This document shows, piece after piece, positions 9,143 to 17,269 of a stretch of 64,000 nt of DNA (position 1 is its first letter; every line of letters begins with the position of its first letter). The stretch is from Streptomyces sp. NBC_01260 (GTDB lineage Bacteria; Actinomycetota; Actinomycetes; Streptomycetales; Streptomycetaceae). A program made the translations under genes and the position numbers. The DNA lies in assembly GCF_036226405.1 (NCBI RefSeq), contig NZ_CP108464.1:248001-312000 (forward strand), in the 5' to 3' direction. The notes beneath the pieces are model-generated. The model had not been told where the DNA came from. It ran no database searches and was given only the letters and a program-made list of their open reading frames with translations.

Positions 9143-9975
9143 TCCCTCGCCGCCATCAGGTCCTGACCACGGCCCTGCTGTCCGTGGTCGCCTGCTACTT
9201 CCTGCTGCCCGTGTGGTGGCTGATCGTCTCGGCCGGCAAGTCCAGCTCGGACCTCTTCGCCACCAACGGCCTGCTCCCGGCAGACGATTTTGCCCTCGCG
9301 GACAACGTGCGGGCCGTCTTCACCTGGGACCACGGCATCTTCGCCGACTGGATGGTCCATTCGCTGCTGTACGCGGTGCTCGGCGCCGCCGCCGCCACGC
9401 TGCTCTCCGGCGGGGCGGGATACGTCCTGGCGAAGTACGCCTTCCGGGGCCGCGAAGTCGTCTTCTCCGTGATCATCGCGGCGGTACTCGTCCCTATTCC
9501 GCTGCTCACGCTGCCGCTCTATCTGGTTTTCGCCGAGCTGCACCTCACCGACACCGTGTGGTCGGTGCTGATACCCAGCGCGGTCAGCCCGTTCGGCGTG
9601 TACCTCGCGCGGATCTATGCGGCGGACTCGGTACCCAACGAGATCCTGGAGGCCGCCCGCGTGGACGGCGCGGGCGAGCTGCGCATCTTCTTCCAGATCG
9701 TCACCCGGCTCATGTCCCCCGGCCTGGTGACCGTGTTCCTCTTCCAGTTCGTGGCGATCTGGAACAACTTCTTCTTGCCACTTGTGATGCTGTCCGACCA
9801 CCACAAGTGGCCGGCCATCCTGGGCCTCTTCTACTGGAACAGCCAGCCACTGCAGCTCTACTACAACATCACCATCACCGGCGCGCTGATATCTGTGCTC
9901 CCGCTGGTCCTCGCGTTCCTGACCCTGCAGCGCTACTGGCGCTCGGGACTGAGCGCGGGCAGCGGCAAGCTGTAA
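9139..9975 (+). CDS. CUT1 ABC sugar importer, inner-membrane permease 2 (MalG type)
   Basis: 278 residues with about six membrane spans. The EAA loop is EILEAARVDGAGELRIF with a following LMSPGL (about residues 170-195). The GTG start overlaps the stop of permease 1 in a GTGA junction. It forms the translocation channel with permease 1. With the binding-protein gene interrupted, this importer would lack its substrate receptor unless a paralogue substitutes. A short hairpin follows two bases after the stop codon and ends the operon. Confidence 0.9.
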   Translation: MIPRRHQVLTTALLSVVACYFLLPVWWLIVSAGKSSSDLFATNGLLPADDFALADNVRAVFTWDHGIFADWMVHSLLYAVLGAAAATLLSGGAGYVLAKYAFRGREVVFSVIIAAVLVPIPLLTLPLYLVFAELHLTDTVWSVLIPSAVSPFGVYLARIYAADSVPNEILEAARVDGAGELRIFFQIVTRLMSPGLVTVFLFQFVAIWNNFFLPLVMLSDHHKWPAILGLFYWNSQPLQLYYNITITGALISVLPLVLAFLTLQRYWRSGLSAGSGKL

Positions 9976-9976
9976 C

Positions 9977-9995
9977 CCCTCGGCACGGCCGAGGG
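9977..9995 (+). terminator. Hairpin terminator after the CUT1 importer
   Basis: CCCTCGGC-ACG-GCCGAGGG is a perfect 8-bp stem with a 3-nt loop, beginning two bases after the permease stop codon. Confidence 0.6.
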
Positions 9996-10109
9996 AGCGG
10001 TGGGTCAGCGACGGCGGCGGGCGCCACGTAGTGGCTGCGGGTTCCCCGAGCGGAACCGTGGCCACAGCCTCGGGCAGCAGCGAACGTCGGATTCCGGGAT
10101 CGCAACACG

Positions 10110-10560
10110 TGGTCTCGTTGATGAGGCAGGCGCTCGGCTGGGACTCCCAGTCGAGCGCGTTTTACTTGGTCGGCCGTTGAGTTGGGCGGCGACAGCATCG
10201 AGGTGCTCGCGCGCGTGGACGGACGGGTCGGTGCCCTTGCGGAAGTACTGGCGGAGCAGTCCTGGTGTCGACTAGACCGGGCCGTCCGTGGCGAGGGTGA
10301 AACTGCGGTGGGCGGCCAACTCTGCGCTTTGGCCCCAGGCCAGGGACCGCTTCCAGTGTTGCGAAAGCCTCTGCGGGGAACCGTCTGTGCAGAGCGTGAC
10401 AGATCTGTTCCGCGCTCCACCGCTCCTCGAGGCCCGCCTGGACGGCGTCCGGCAGTTCGAGGTTCTGACTGATCTTCCGCGGTTTCGGTCGTGGCCTATG
10501 GCCAGCGGCCCGGGCCTGGGCGGCGAACGGCCATCATGCCACTGCTTGTGGGTGCGGCGC
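10110..10560 (-). pseudogene. Decayed IS30-family transposase
   Basis: On the minus strand one frame gives LEERWSAEQICHALHRRFP, resembling the 'RWSPEQI' segment of IS30-family transposases. After a frameshift, LLRQYFRKGTDPSVHAREHL and then DAVAAQLNGRPSKT match the IS30 C-terminus (LRQYFPKGTDLS..., LNxRPRKTLGW...). The catalytic DDE core between them is missing or unreadable. No terminal inverted repeats were recognised. The remaining bases of 9996-10984 show no gene. Confidence 0.65.
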
Positions 10561-10984
10561 CGGATCTCCCGGACGTCGCTCTCCGGCAGATGACGCGAGC
10601 GCACTTCCACAGCGACGGCTGCGGGCACCCGGTTCCTGGAGAACGGGTGCCCGCTTGGTGCAGACGCGTTCCGGATCGGCGCTTGGCGTCGCCCGGGGGC
10701 CGCCAGCGGCCGTAGCAGGTGGGGCCCCACCTGCTAATTGCGCCACTCACGTCCAGTGCGCTCGTTCACACCGACCGCAGCGGATACTTCCTTGATGTAT
10801 CCGCCTTCACCAGCCGGAAGTAGTCCACCCGCTCACCATGGAGCTTCCTGGGCCCTGTGCCGAACGAACCTTGCCGAGCTCGAAGCCCATCCCCCTTGAG
10901 TTGAGGTGATGCGACGATCTCTGGATCCACGAACTGCTCCCTGGGACTGCGGCTTGCCCGCGGAGCAGTGAGCCGATCCGTGCC
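10561..10984. other. Intergenic stretch without a recognised gene
   Basis: No frame shows recognisable protein similarity. It lies between the IS30 remnant and the end of the broken GDSL gene and probably contains further degraded insertion-sequence DNA. Confidence 0.4.
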
Positions 10985-11828
10985 TCAGTTCCTCAGCAGA
11001 TGGAGGTCGACCGCGTCGGCCATCGCCTTCATGCCTGCGTCGTTGGGGTGCAGACGATCACCTGAGTCATAGGCCGGATTGAGTGCGGCCGGGCGAGCGG
11101 GGTCGCGCGTGGCCTGGTCGAAATCGACGACGCCGTCGAAAGCGCCTTCGGTACGGATCCACGTGTTGACGCTCTGTCGGATCGCCTCGGCCGCAGGCGT
11201 GTTGTAACCCCCGTACGCGTTGCCCTCGTTGGGCATCAGGGTCGCACCGATGATCCGGACGCCGACCGCGTGTGCCTCGTCGATCAGGGCAAGGTACCCA
11301 TCGATGAGGTGCTGGGCCGTGAGTGGAGCACCGTTAGGGTCGGCCCCGCTGCCGATGTCGTTGATGCCTTCGAAAAGGATCACGTACTTGACGCCGGGCT
11401 GGTCGAGGGCGTCACTGCGAAAGCGCTTCAGGGCGCTGACGCCCTGCCAGAGGTTGGGAACATCGGTGAGGACACGGTTCCCGCCGATACCTGCGTCGAC
11501 CACGCTCAGTTTCTGCCCACCCGGCTCGGCGCCCAGTCGGCGTCCGAGAAAGTCGGGCCACCGGCTGTACGTTCCCCTGGAGGAGGCGTAGCCGTCCGTG
11601 ATCGAGTCACCGAAGGCAACGACAACACCCTCAGCCGTCGGCGACACGATGTCCATTCCCGCCCAGGTAGTACCACGACGTCCTGGTGGTAGCGAACGCG
11701 GCCGGGCCGGATGACAGCCTTTGGGGCCCGACCACTGCGGCTGTGGCCGTAGTGGCCTCCGCCGGCGTGGCGAGAGCTAAGAGCGCGCCGACGGACGTCC
11801 CGGCGCGGAGCACGCTGCGACGCGTCAA
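10985..11828 (-). pseudogene. Secreted GDSL/SGNH hydrolase with an N-terminal frameshift
   Basis: The enzyme part (10985-11656) has the SGNH blocks FGDSITDG (Ser), GGNR (Gly/Asn), FEGINDI and DRLHPND (catalytic Asp/His), as in GDSL esterases that deacetylate polysaccharides. An upstream frame from a TTG at 11828 encodes a twin-arginine signal (MTRRSVLRAG, then ALLALATPAEA) ending in SWYYLGGN. Joining the two needs removal of one A at about 11655 (GGGAATGG instead of GGGATGG), which would read YYLGGMDIVSP. As it stands the enzyme would be made without its export signal, starting at ATG 11656, or not at all. Sequencing error is possible. Confidence 0.8.
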
Positions 11829-11940
11829 CCCGCTGGCACCGACAGTCGGAGGCTGGGAATGGACCCGGGCACGGAGGCGCAGGCGAACACGTTCGGCCTC
11901 AACTAATCCGGTGGCGGGTGCCGCTCCGGCAGCGTGCGGT

Positions 11941-12669
11941 TCAGGCGCCGCCCTCGTACCGGTGGAGATGTCGCCCGAGGCTGAGCTCCAGATGCTCGCG
12001 CATGGCCTCTTCCGCCCTTTCGGGGTTGCGCCGGAGCACCGCTCGCAGGATCCGGCTGTGCTCTACGGCCGTGGCGGGGCTGCCGCCCGTGACCGGACTG
12101 AGCCGGAAGAGGTGGAGGTGCGTATGCAGCCGCTCCACCGCGGCAGCGAGCAGCGTGCGCCCCGAGGCGGAGGCGAGCGCGTCGTGGAAGCGTTGGTCCA
12201 GAACGGCGAAGCGGCCGTATACGGCGAAACTGTGGCCCTGGTCGGGCAGGCCCTGCATCTCCTCCACCAGACTCTCGATCCGGTCGAACACGGCGTCGTC
12301 GGCCTGCTCCGCGGCCAGAGCCGCGGCCCGCGGCTCCAGAAGGAGCCGCATTTCGAAGAGTTCCTCCACGTCCCGGCGGTCCAACAGCTCGGTGGCACGG
12401 TAGCCCGCCAGTGACCGCTTGAGGACCAGGCCGTCCGCCTCAAGGCGGGCCAGCGCCTCGCGCACAGGGGTAGGTGAGACGCCGAGCGATCGGGACAGCG
12501 CCTCAATGCCGACGCGGGCACCCGGCTGGATCACGTGGTCCATCACCATCGCCTTGACGGCCTCGTAGACGCTGTCGCCCAGCACCTCGCGCTTCACCGT
12601 AACGTCGGCGCGCCGCTCGGTGGCGGCGAGCGGGACGGACTCCGACCCTTCGATGTTGTTTACCGGCAT
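11941..12669 (-). CDS. GntR-family regulator (FCD/VanR type), probable regulator of the L-fucose operon
   Basis: 242 residues. The N-terminal winged helix (about 28-95) contains IEALSRSLGVSPTPVREAL; the FCD domain (about 105-230) follows, with LDQRFHDAL and EHSRILRAV carrying its metal-type residues. It is divergent from the fucose operon, with 236 nt between the start codons. A perfect GAATC-N6-GATTC palindrome lies 29 nt upstream of its own start and a second copy lies just before the operon. Autoregulation plus control of the operon is therefore likely. The regulator at 24070 is a close paralogue with nearly the same DNA-reading helix. The effector is unknown; L-fuconate or its dehydration product would fit. 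Confidence 0.88.
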   Translation of the reverse strand: MPVNNIEGSESVPLAATERRADVTVKREVLGDSVYEAVKAMVMDHVIQPGARVGIEALSRSLGVSPTPVREALARLEADGLVLKRSLAGYRATELLDRRDVEELFEMRLLLEPRAAALAAEQADDAVFDRIESLVEEMQGLPDQGHSFAVYGRFAVLDQRFHDALASASGRTLLAAAVERLHTHLHLFRLSPVTGGSPATAVEHSRILRAVLRRNPERAEEAMREHLELSLGRHLHRYEGGA

Positions 12670-12697
12670 AGCATCACTCTCTTCCCCCAGGCTCCAA

Positions 12698-12713
12698 GAA
12701 TCCTATGCGATTC
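12698..12713. promoter_or_regulatory. GAATC-N6-GATTC operator, copy 1 (regulator promoter)
   Basis: GAATCCTATGCGATTC is an inverted repeat with 5-bp arms. It is followed by AAC and is nearly identical to the copy at 12874 over more than 16 bp, including the non-palindromic CTAT. It lies 29 nt upstream of the GntR start. Confidence 0.8.
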
Positions 12714-12873
12714 AACAGGACCCGATCCCGGAAGGCCACACGACACCAGGTCGGGATCCCGCTCGACGCAGGGTAGGCGGGCAGCTCACAACGGAATGAA
12801 CCCACCTCGCCCGAAATAGCCGATGCGCAGGCCTTGACGCGGCGATCCCCTCTCCCGCACGATCTCGGCAACG

Positions 12874-12889
12874 GAATCCTATCTGATTC
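12874..12889. promoter_or_regulatory. GAATC-N6-GATTC operator, copy 2 (fucose operon promoter)
   Basis: GAATCCTATCTGATTC, followed by AAC, ends 16 nt before the binding-protein start codon. It would overlap the transcription start or leader, a typical repression position. It pairs with the copy at 12698 across the divergent promoter region. Confidence 0.8.
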
Positions 12890-12905
12890 AACTGAGGCAA
12901 TGATC

Positions 12906-13994
12906 ATGATCCTTCGTAGATCCGCAGTGTCCGCCGTCGCCACCGTCGCCCTCCTGGCCCTCGCGTCGACGGCATGCACCGTGAAGTCCTCCGACGACAC
13001 CGGGCCGGCCGACACCGCAACCGCCAAGACAGGCAAGGGAAGCGCCGAACTCGCCGACGGTTCCGGCACCAAGATCGCCCTCGTACCGGGTGGCGCCCAC
13101 CCGTACTTCCAGCCGTGGAAGCAGGCGGGCGCGGATGCCAAGAAGACGCTGAAGCTGGGCGACGTCACGCTCGACGAGACCGCCGAGTGGGACCAGCAGA
13201 AGCAGAACAACCTGCTGTCGACCCTGGCCGCACGCGGTTACAACGCCTTCGGCGTCTTCGGGGTGTCCCCCACCGACATCAACACCACCTTCGCTGACCT
13301 CAAGTCCCAGGGTTTCGCGGTGGCCTCCCTGGGCTCATGCCCCGCCGGCGGCAAGAACGAGGCCGATTTCTGCCTCTCCACCGATGTGGAACTCGCCGCT
13401 TACAAGGCGGCCAAGGCCACCATCGAGGCGATGGGCGGCAAGGGCACGCTCGTTCACCTGACGGGCAACAACGTCGACGCCAACACGCAGCTGCGGATCA
13501 AGGGCGTGGAGAAGGCGGTGAAGGAGTCCGGCGGCAAGGTCGACCTGCTGCAGAACATCACCGATATCGACAAGGACCTCCAGACCGCACAGAAGGCCGT
13601 TTCCGACCTGCTCGCGACCAAGGGCTCGCGGATCCAGGGCATCGTCTCGACCGCGTACAACCCGGCGGTTGCCGCCGCTGAGGCGGTCCAGGAGACCGGC
13701 TCGAAGGCCAAGGTCGTGGCCATCGACGACGACGCCAAGATCCTCTCCTCGATCAAGAACGGATCGGTGAGCGCCACGGTCGTACAGAACCCGGTGGGTC
13801 AGGCCGAGATCGGATCCTGGGCGCTCGCGCTCCTGCAGACCAAGCAGTGCACGATGAAGCAGCCGGGCCAGATCGCCGACTCGGGTTCCTTCGTCGTCAC
13901 GAAGGAGAACGTCGGCACCTACGACGAGGCACGCAAGGCCAAGACGGCGGAGCTGAAGAAGCAGTTCGCCGACGAGTACCTCTCCTGCGGCTGA
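12906..13994 (+). CDS. Sugar-binding lipoprotein of a ribose-type (CUT2) ABC importer, probable L-fucose
   Basis: 362 residues with a lipoprotein signal (LALASTAC) and a family-4 (periplasmic-binding protein type 1) fold: IALVPGGAHPYFQ at the start of lobe 1, DDDAKILSSIKNG near the hinge, and VVQNPVGQAEIG. ATG 12906 is preferred over the in-frame ATG at 12900 because GAGG (12893-12896) is then 9 nt upstream. First gene of an eleven-gene operon with a pathway for L-fucose, so L-fucose or a related 6-deoxy sugar is the expected ligand. It is exported and lipid-anchored outside the membrane. Confidence 0.88.
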   Translation: MILRRSAVSAVATVALLALASTACTVKSSDDTGPADTATAKTGKGSAELADGSGTKIALVPGGAHPYFQPWKQAGADAKKTLKLGDVTLDETAEWDQQKQNNLLSTLAARGYNAFGVFGVSPTDINTTFADLKSQGFAVASLGSCPAGGKNEADFCLSTDVELAAYKAAKATIEAMGGKGTLVHLTGNNVDANTQLRIKGVEKAVKESGGKVDLLQNITDIDKDLQTAQKAVSDLLATKGSRIQGIVSTAYNPAVAAAEAVQETGSKAKVVAIDDDAKILSSIKNGSVSATVVQNPVGQAEIGSWALALLQTKQCTMKQPGQIADSGSFVVTKENVGTYDEARKAKTAELKKQFADEYLSCG

Positions 13995-14031
13995 CCGGCC
14001 CGGCACAACGACAGAAAGTCAGCACACGCGC

Positions 14032-15120
14032 ATGACCATGATCACGAAAGCGTCGGCCCTGCTGGCCGACATCGCGGTGGAGACCGACCGCACCGACGCC
14101 GTGCAGTCGTTCGTCAAACAGGAGACGATCCTTGTCACCCTGACGACGACGGACGGCATCGAGGGAACTGGCTACGCCTACACGATCGGCACCGGCGGTA
14201 CATCCGTCCTGGCGCTACTGCGCGACCATTTGCTGCCCCTCCTCGCCGGGAAGGACGCGCGCAACGTGGAGGGGCTCTGGCAGGAGCTGTTCGGCCTGAC
14301 CCGCGCCACCACCACGGGCGCCATCACTTCGCTCGCGCTCGCCGCGATCGACACCGCCCTGTGGGATCTGCGCTGCAAGCGCTCCGGCGAGCCGCTGTGG
14401 CGGCTGGCAGGCGGTCACCGCCGGGAGATCCCGGTGTACGACACCGAGGGTGGCTGGCTCCACCTCGGCACCGACGAGCTGGTCGAATCGGCCCTCGCCG
14501 CGAAGCAGGCGCAATTCGCGGGCGTCAAGATCAAGGTCGGCAAGCCACACCCGGCTGAGGACGCAGAGCGCCTGCGTGCCGTACGCGAGGCAGTGGGACC
14601 GTACCTGCACATCATGACCGACGCGAACCAGTCGCAGTCGCTGTCCTCCGCCGTGCAGCTGGCCGCCGCCCTCGAACCGTACGACCCTTACTGGCTCGAG
14701 GAACCCATGCCCGCGGACGACATCAGCGGCCACGCCCGGCTCGCTCGCTCGACGCGGATACCGATCGCGGTGGGCGAGTCGATGTACTCGCCCATGCAGT
14801 TCCGCACCTATCTGGAGACGGGCGCGGCCTCCGTCGTACAGGTCGACGTGGCCAGGGTCGGCGGGATCACACCCTGGCTGAAGGTGGCCCACCTGGCCGA
14901 GACATTCAACGTCAAGGTCTGCCCGCACTTCTTGATGGAGCTGCACGTCAGTCTCGTCGGCGCCGTCTCCAACGGCGCGTACGTGGAGTACATCCCGCAG
15001 CTGCGCGCGGTCACCCGCACCGAGATGACCGTGCGGGACGGTCTGGCCGTCGCTCCGGACGAGCCGGGCATCGGGATCGACTGGGACATGGACGCCATCG
15101 ACCGGAGGAGGGTGTCATGA
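14032..15120 (+). CDS. Mandelate-racemase-subgroup enolase-superfamily enzyme, probable sugar-acid dehydratase or epimerase
   Basis: 362 residues. The catalytic set is complete and spaced exactly as in mandelate racemase with an offset of two: K166 and K168 (VKIKVGK), D197 and N199 (DANQ), E223, E249, D272 and H299. It abstracts the alpha-proton of a carboxylate bound to Mg2+. The operon already has a bona fide fuconate dehydratase at 20064, so this second member is not needed for textbook L-fucose breakdown. It may handle a related acid sugar (for example an aldonate or epimer imported by the same system). Substrate not assignable from sequence. It overlaps the next gene by 4 nt. Confidence 0.82.
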   Translation: MTMITKASALLADIAVETDRTDAVQSFVKQETILVTLTTTDGIEGTGYAYTIGTGGTSVLALLRDHLLPLLAGKDARNVEGLWQELFGLTRATTTGAITSLALAAIDTALWDLRCKRSGEPLWRLAGGHRREIPVYDTEGGWLHLGTDELVESALAAKQAQFAGVKIKVGKPHPAEDAERLRAVREAVGPYLHIMTDANQSQSLSSAVQLAAALEPYDPYWLEEPMPADDISGHARLARSTRIPIAVGESMYSPMQFRTYLETGAASVVQVDVARVGGITPWLKVAHLAETFNVKVCPHFLMELHVSLVGAVSNGAYVEYIPQLRAVTRTEMTVRDGLAVAPDEPGIGIDWDMDAIDRRRVS

Positions 15121-16193
15121 AGACTGTCGTCGCTCCGCCCGACAGCGAGACGGACCGCCCCACCGACGGTGCCCGGCCGGCGCACCGGCTGCCGTTCTGG
15201 GTCAACCAGCGGCTCGGACTCGTCGTCCTCATCATCGCGCTCGCCGCTCTGTTCGGTGTTCTGCGGCCGGCGTTCTTCGACGAGCGGCTGGTGCTCTTCC
15301 CGCTCATGAGGGACATCTCGACGCTGACAGTGGTGGCACTGGCGCAGATGGTCGTGCTGTCCATTGGGCACATGAACCTCGCCGTCGGGCGCATGGCCGC
15401 CTTCGGCGCGTTCTTCGCCGGCTTCGGCTATGACCGGCTCGGCCTGTCGCTGCCGCTCGGCCTGGTGGTGTGTCTGGTGGCGGGCTGTGCGATCGGCGCG
15501 CTGACCGGCTGGATCATCGCCCGCACGGGGGTGAACTCCTTCGTCGTGACCCTGGCCATGGACTTCGCCCTGCTGGGACTCGTCTCTCTGCTCTACTCGG
15601 CCTTCACGGAGAACGCCGCGTTCACCACCCGTCCCGACGGGCTCACGGAACTGCGTTCCTCCTCCCTTGCCGACGTCTGTCTCGGACAGGTATGCGGCTC
15701 CGCGGCCGTCCCGCAGATCATCCAGTTCACCCTCATCGCCCTCGTCGGCCTCGGCTTCCTCTACTCCCGTACCCGGATGGGACGCGAGCTGCTGCTCACC
15801 GGCGCCAACCCGAGTGCCGCCGAGCTGTCCGGCATCCCCACCGGCCGCAGGATCGTGCTCGCGCACGCACTGTCGGGCCTGCTCGCCGCACTGGCCGGCT
15901 TCATGGCCGCCGTCGGCACGGGAACGTTCCGCGCATCCATCGGCGAGGACTTCATGCTCCCTTCGTTCCTAGGCTCGGTCCTGGGCGGGACTCTGCTCAC
16001 CGGCGGCGTCGTCTCCGTCGTCGGTGCTCTGCTCGGCACCTCGCTGGTCGGTGTGATCCGCAAGGGTCTGGACCTGCTCGGCGTCGGTCTCGAAAGCCTC
16101 AACATCTACCTCGGGTGCGTCCTGCTCCTGGCCCTGTCCGCCGACCGGGTACGCACCGTCGTGTCCTACCGCAAGGTGGTGCGTTCCACATGA
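15117..16193 (+). CDS. CUT2 ABC importer permease 1 (RbsC family)
   Basis: 358 residues, about 8-10 hydrophobic spans, BPD_transp_2 family. Features typical of RbsC-like permeases are LSIGHMNLAVGRMAAFGAF (the 'S.G..DLSVG' region), GANPSAAELSGIPTGR and a glycine-rich final third. The ATG overlaps the preceding stop (ATGA). It is one of two different permease genes in the operon, so the channel is probably a heterodimer, unlike ribose systems with one permease gene. Confidence 0.9.
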   Translation: MKTVVAPPDSETDRPTDGARPAHRLPFWVNQRLGLVVLIIALAALFGVLRPAFFDERLVLFPLMRDISTLTVVALAQMVVLSIGHMNLAVGRMAAFGAFFAGFGYDRLGLSLPLGLVVCLVAGCAIGALTGWIIARTGVNSFVVTLAMDFALLGLVSLLYSAFTENAAFTTRPDGLTELRSSSLADVCLGQVCGSAAVPQIIQFTLIALVGLGFLYSRTRMGRELLLTGANPSAAELSGIPTGRRIVLAHALSGLLAALAGFMAAVGTGTFRASIGEDFMLPSFLGSVLGGTLLTGGVVSVVGALLGTSLVGVIRKGLDLLGVGLESLNIYLGCVLLLALSADRVRTVVSYRKVVRST

Positions 16194-17269
16194 CCCCGCT
16201 CCAGGACCGGAAGGCGGCGGCCCGGTCCGCACTGCACCGCTTCTCGCGCTCCACGACGACGACCCTGCTGGGTGTGGTGATCGTCGGCTACGTCGCCCTC
16301 GGAGTCTCGTCGTCCGGCACCTTCTTCGAGGGGCCCTCCCTCCGTACGTTCCTGCAGTACCTCGCCACACCGGTCCTCATCGGGCTGGCCCAGATGGTTG
16401 CCCTGAGTGTGGGGCAGCTCAACCTCGCGGTCGGGGCGCTCGGCGGGTTCAGCGCCTGTCTGATGGGCGTCCTGATGGTCGACGCCGGTGTCCCGGCCGG
16501 GCTCGCCGTTCTGATCGGTGTCCTGGGCGCGACGCTGATCGGTCTGATCACCGGTTTGTTCATCGTCGCCACACGTATCAACGGCTTCATCGTGACGCTC
16601 GGCACCATGACCATCCTGCTGGGTGCGCAGTACCGGCTCTCCGGCACCCGCACCATCGACGGGTACTCCGCCACGCTGCGCGACTTCGGCCGTGCCGCCC
16701 CGCTGAACATCCCGCTCGTCTTCGTCACGGCCCTGGTCTCGGCCGGTCTCCTCGCTGCCTTCATGTACCGCACGGTGGCGGGGCGGCGGCTGCTGGCCGC
16801 CGGCGGGAACCCGCTCGCCGCCAAGTTGTCGGGCATCTCCACCGACCGGCAGATCGTGCTCGCGCACACCCTGTCCGGGCTGCTGATCGGCATCGCCGCC
16901 CTGACCGCCACGGCCTCGCTGCCCGGGGTCAACCGCAGTGTCGGCGGAGACTGGCTGCTGCCCAGTTTCGCGGCGCCCATCATCGGCGGCGTGGCGTTGA
17001 CCGGCGGCTCCGTCGCCGTGCTCGGGACCGTGCTCGCCGCCTTCGTCATGCGTCTGATCGATACCGCGCGGGCTCAGTTCTCCCTCGACCCGAGCTGGGT
17101 CAACTTCCTCATCGGGGTCGTCGTTCTCGGCACCGTCGTCGGCGGTCGCATCCACCAGAGTCACCTCGCCAAGAAGGTCGTGTCACCGGGCGGCACACCC
17201 CCGCCGACACCTCCCGAGGAAACACCCCGGCCGACGGCCGTACCGACGCCGACGGGAGAGGCACGATGA
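16190..17269 (+). CDS. CUT2 ABC importer permease 2 (RbsC family)
   Basis: 359 residues, about 8-10 hydrophobic spans. It is a paralogue of the preceding permease: LSVGQLNLAVGALGGFSA and GGNPLAAKLSGISTDRQIVLAH align with it. The start is at ATGA overlapping the stop of permease 1. The C-terminus carries a Pro/Thr-rich hydrophilic tail (PPPTPPEETPRPTAVPTPT) not usual in the family. It overlaps the ATPase gene by 4 nt. Confidence 0.9.
   Translation: MTPLQDRKAAARSALHRFSRSTTTTLLGVVIVGYVALGVSSSGTFFEGPSLRTFLQYLATPVLIGLAQMVALSVGQLNLAVGALGGFSACLMGVLMVDAGVPAGLAVLIGVLGATLIGLITGLFIVATRINGFIVTLGTMTILLGAQYRLSGTRTIDGYSATLRDFGRAAPLNIPLVFVTALVSAGLLAAFMYRTVAGRRLLAAGGNPLAAKLSGISTDRQIVLAHTLSGLLIGIAALTATASLPGVNRSVGGDWLLPSFAAPIIGGVALTGGSVAVLGTVLAAFVMRLIDTARAQFSLDPSWVNFLIGVVVLGTVVGGRIHQSHLAKKVVSPGGTPPPTPPEETPRPTAVPTPTGEAR

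Noticed and set aside
15470..17269. 599-codon reading of permease 2
   Set aside because: The N-terminal 240 codons are permease 1 read in the wrong frame; the real start is the ATG at 16190 in the ATGA overlap.
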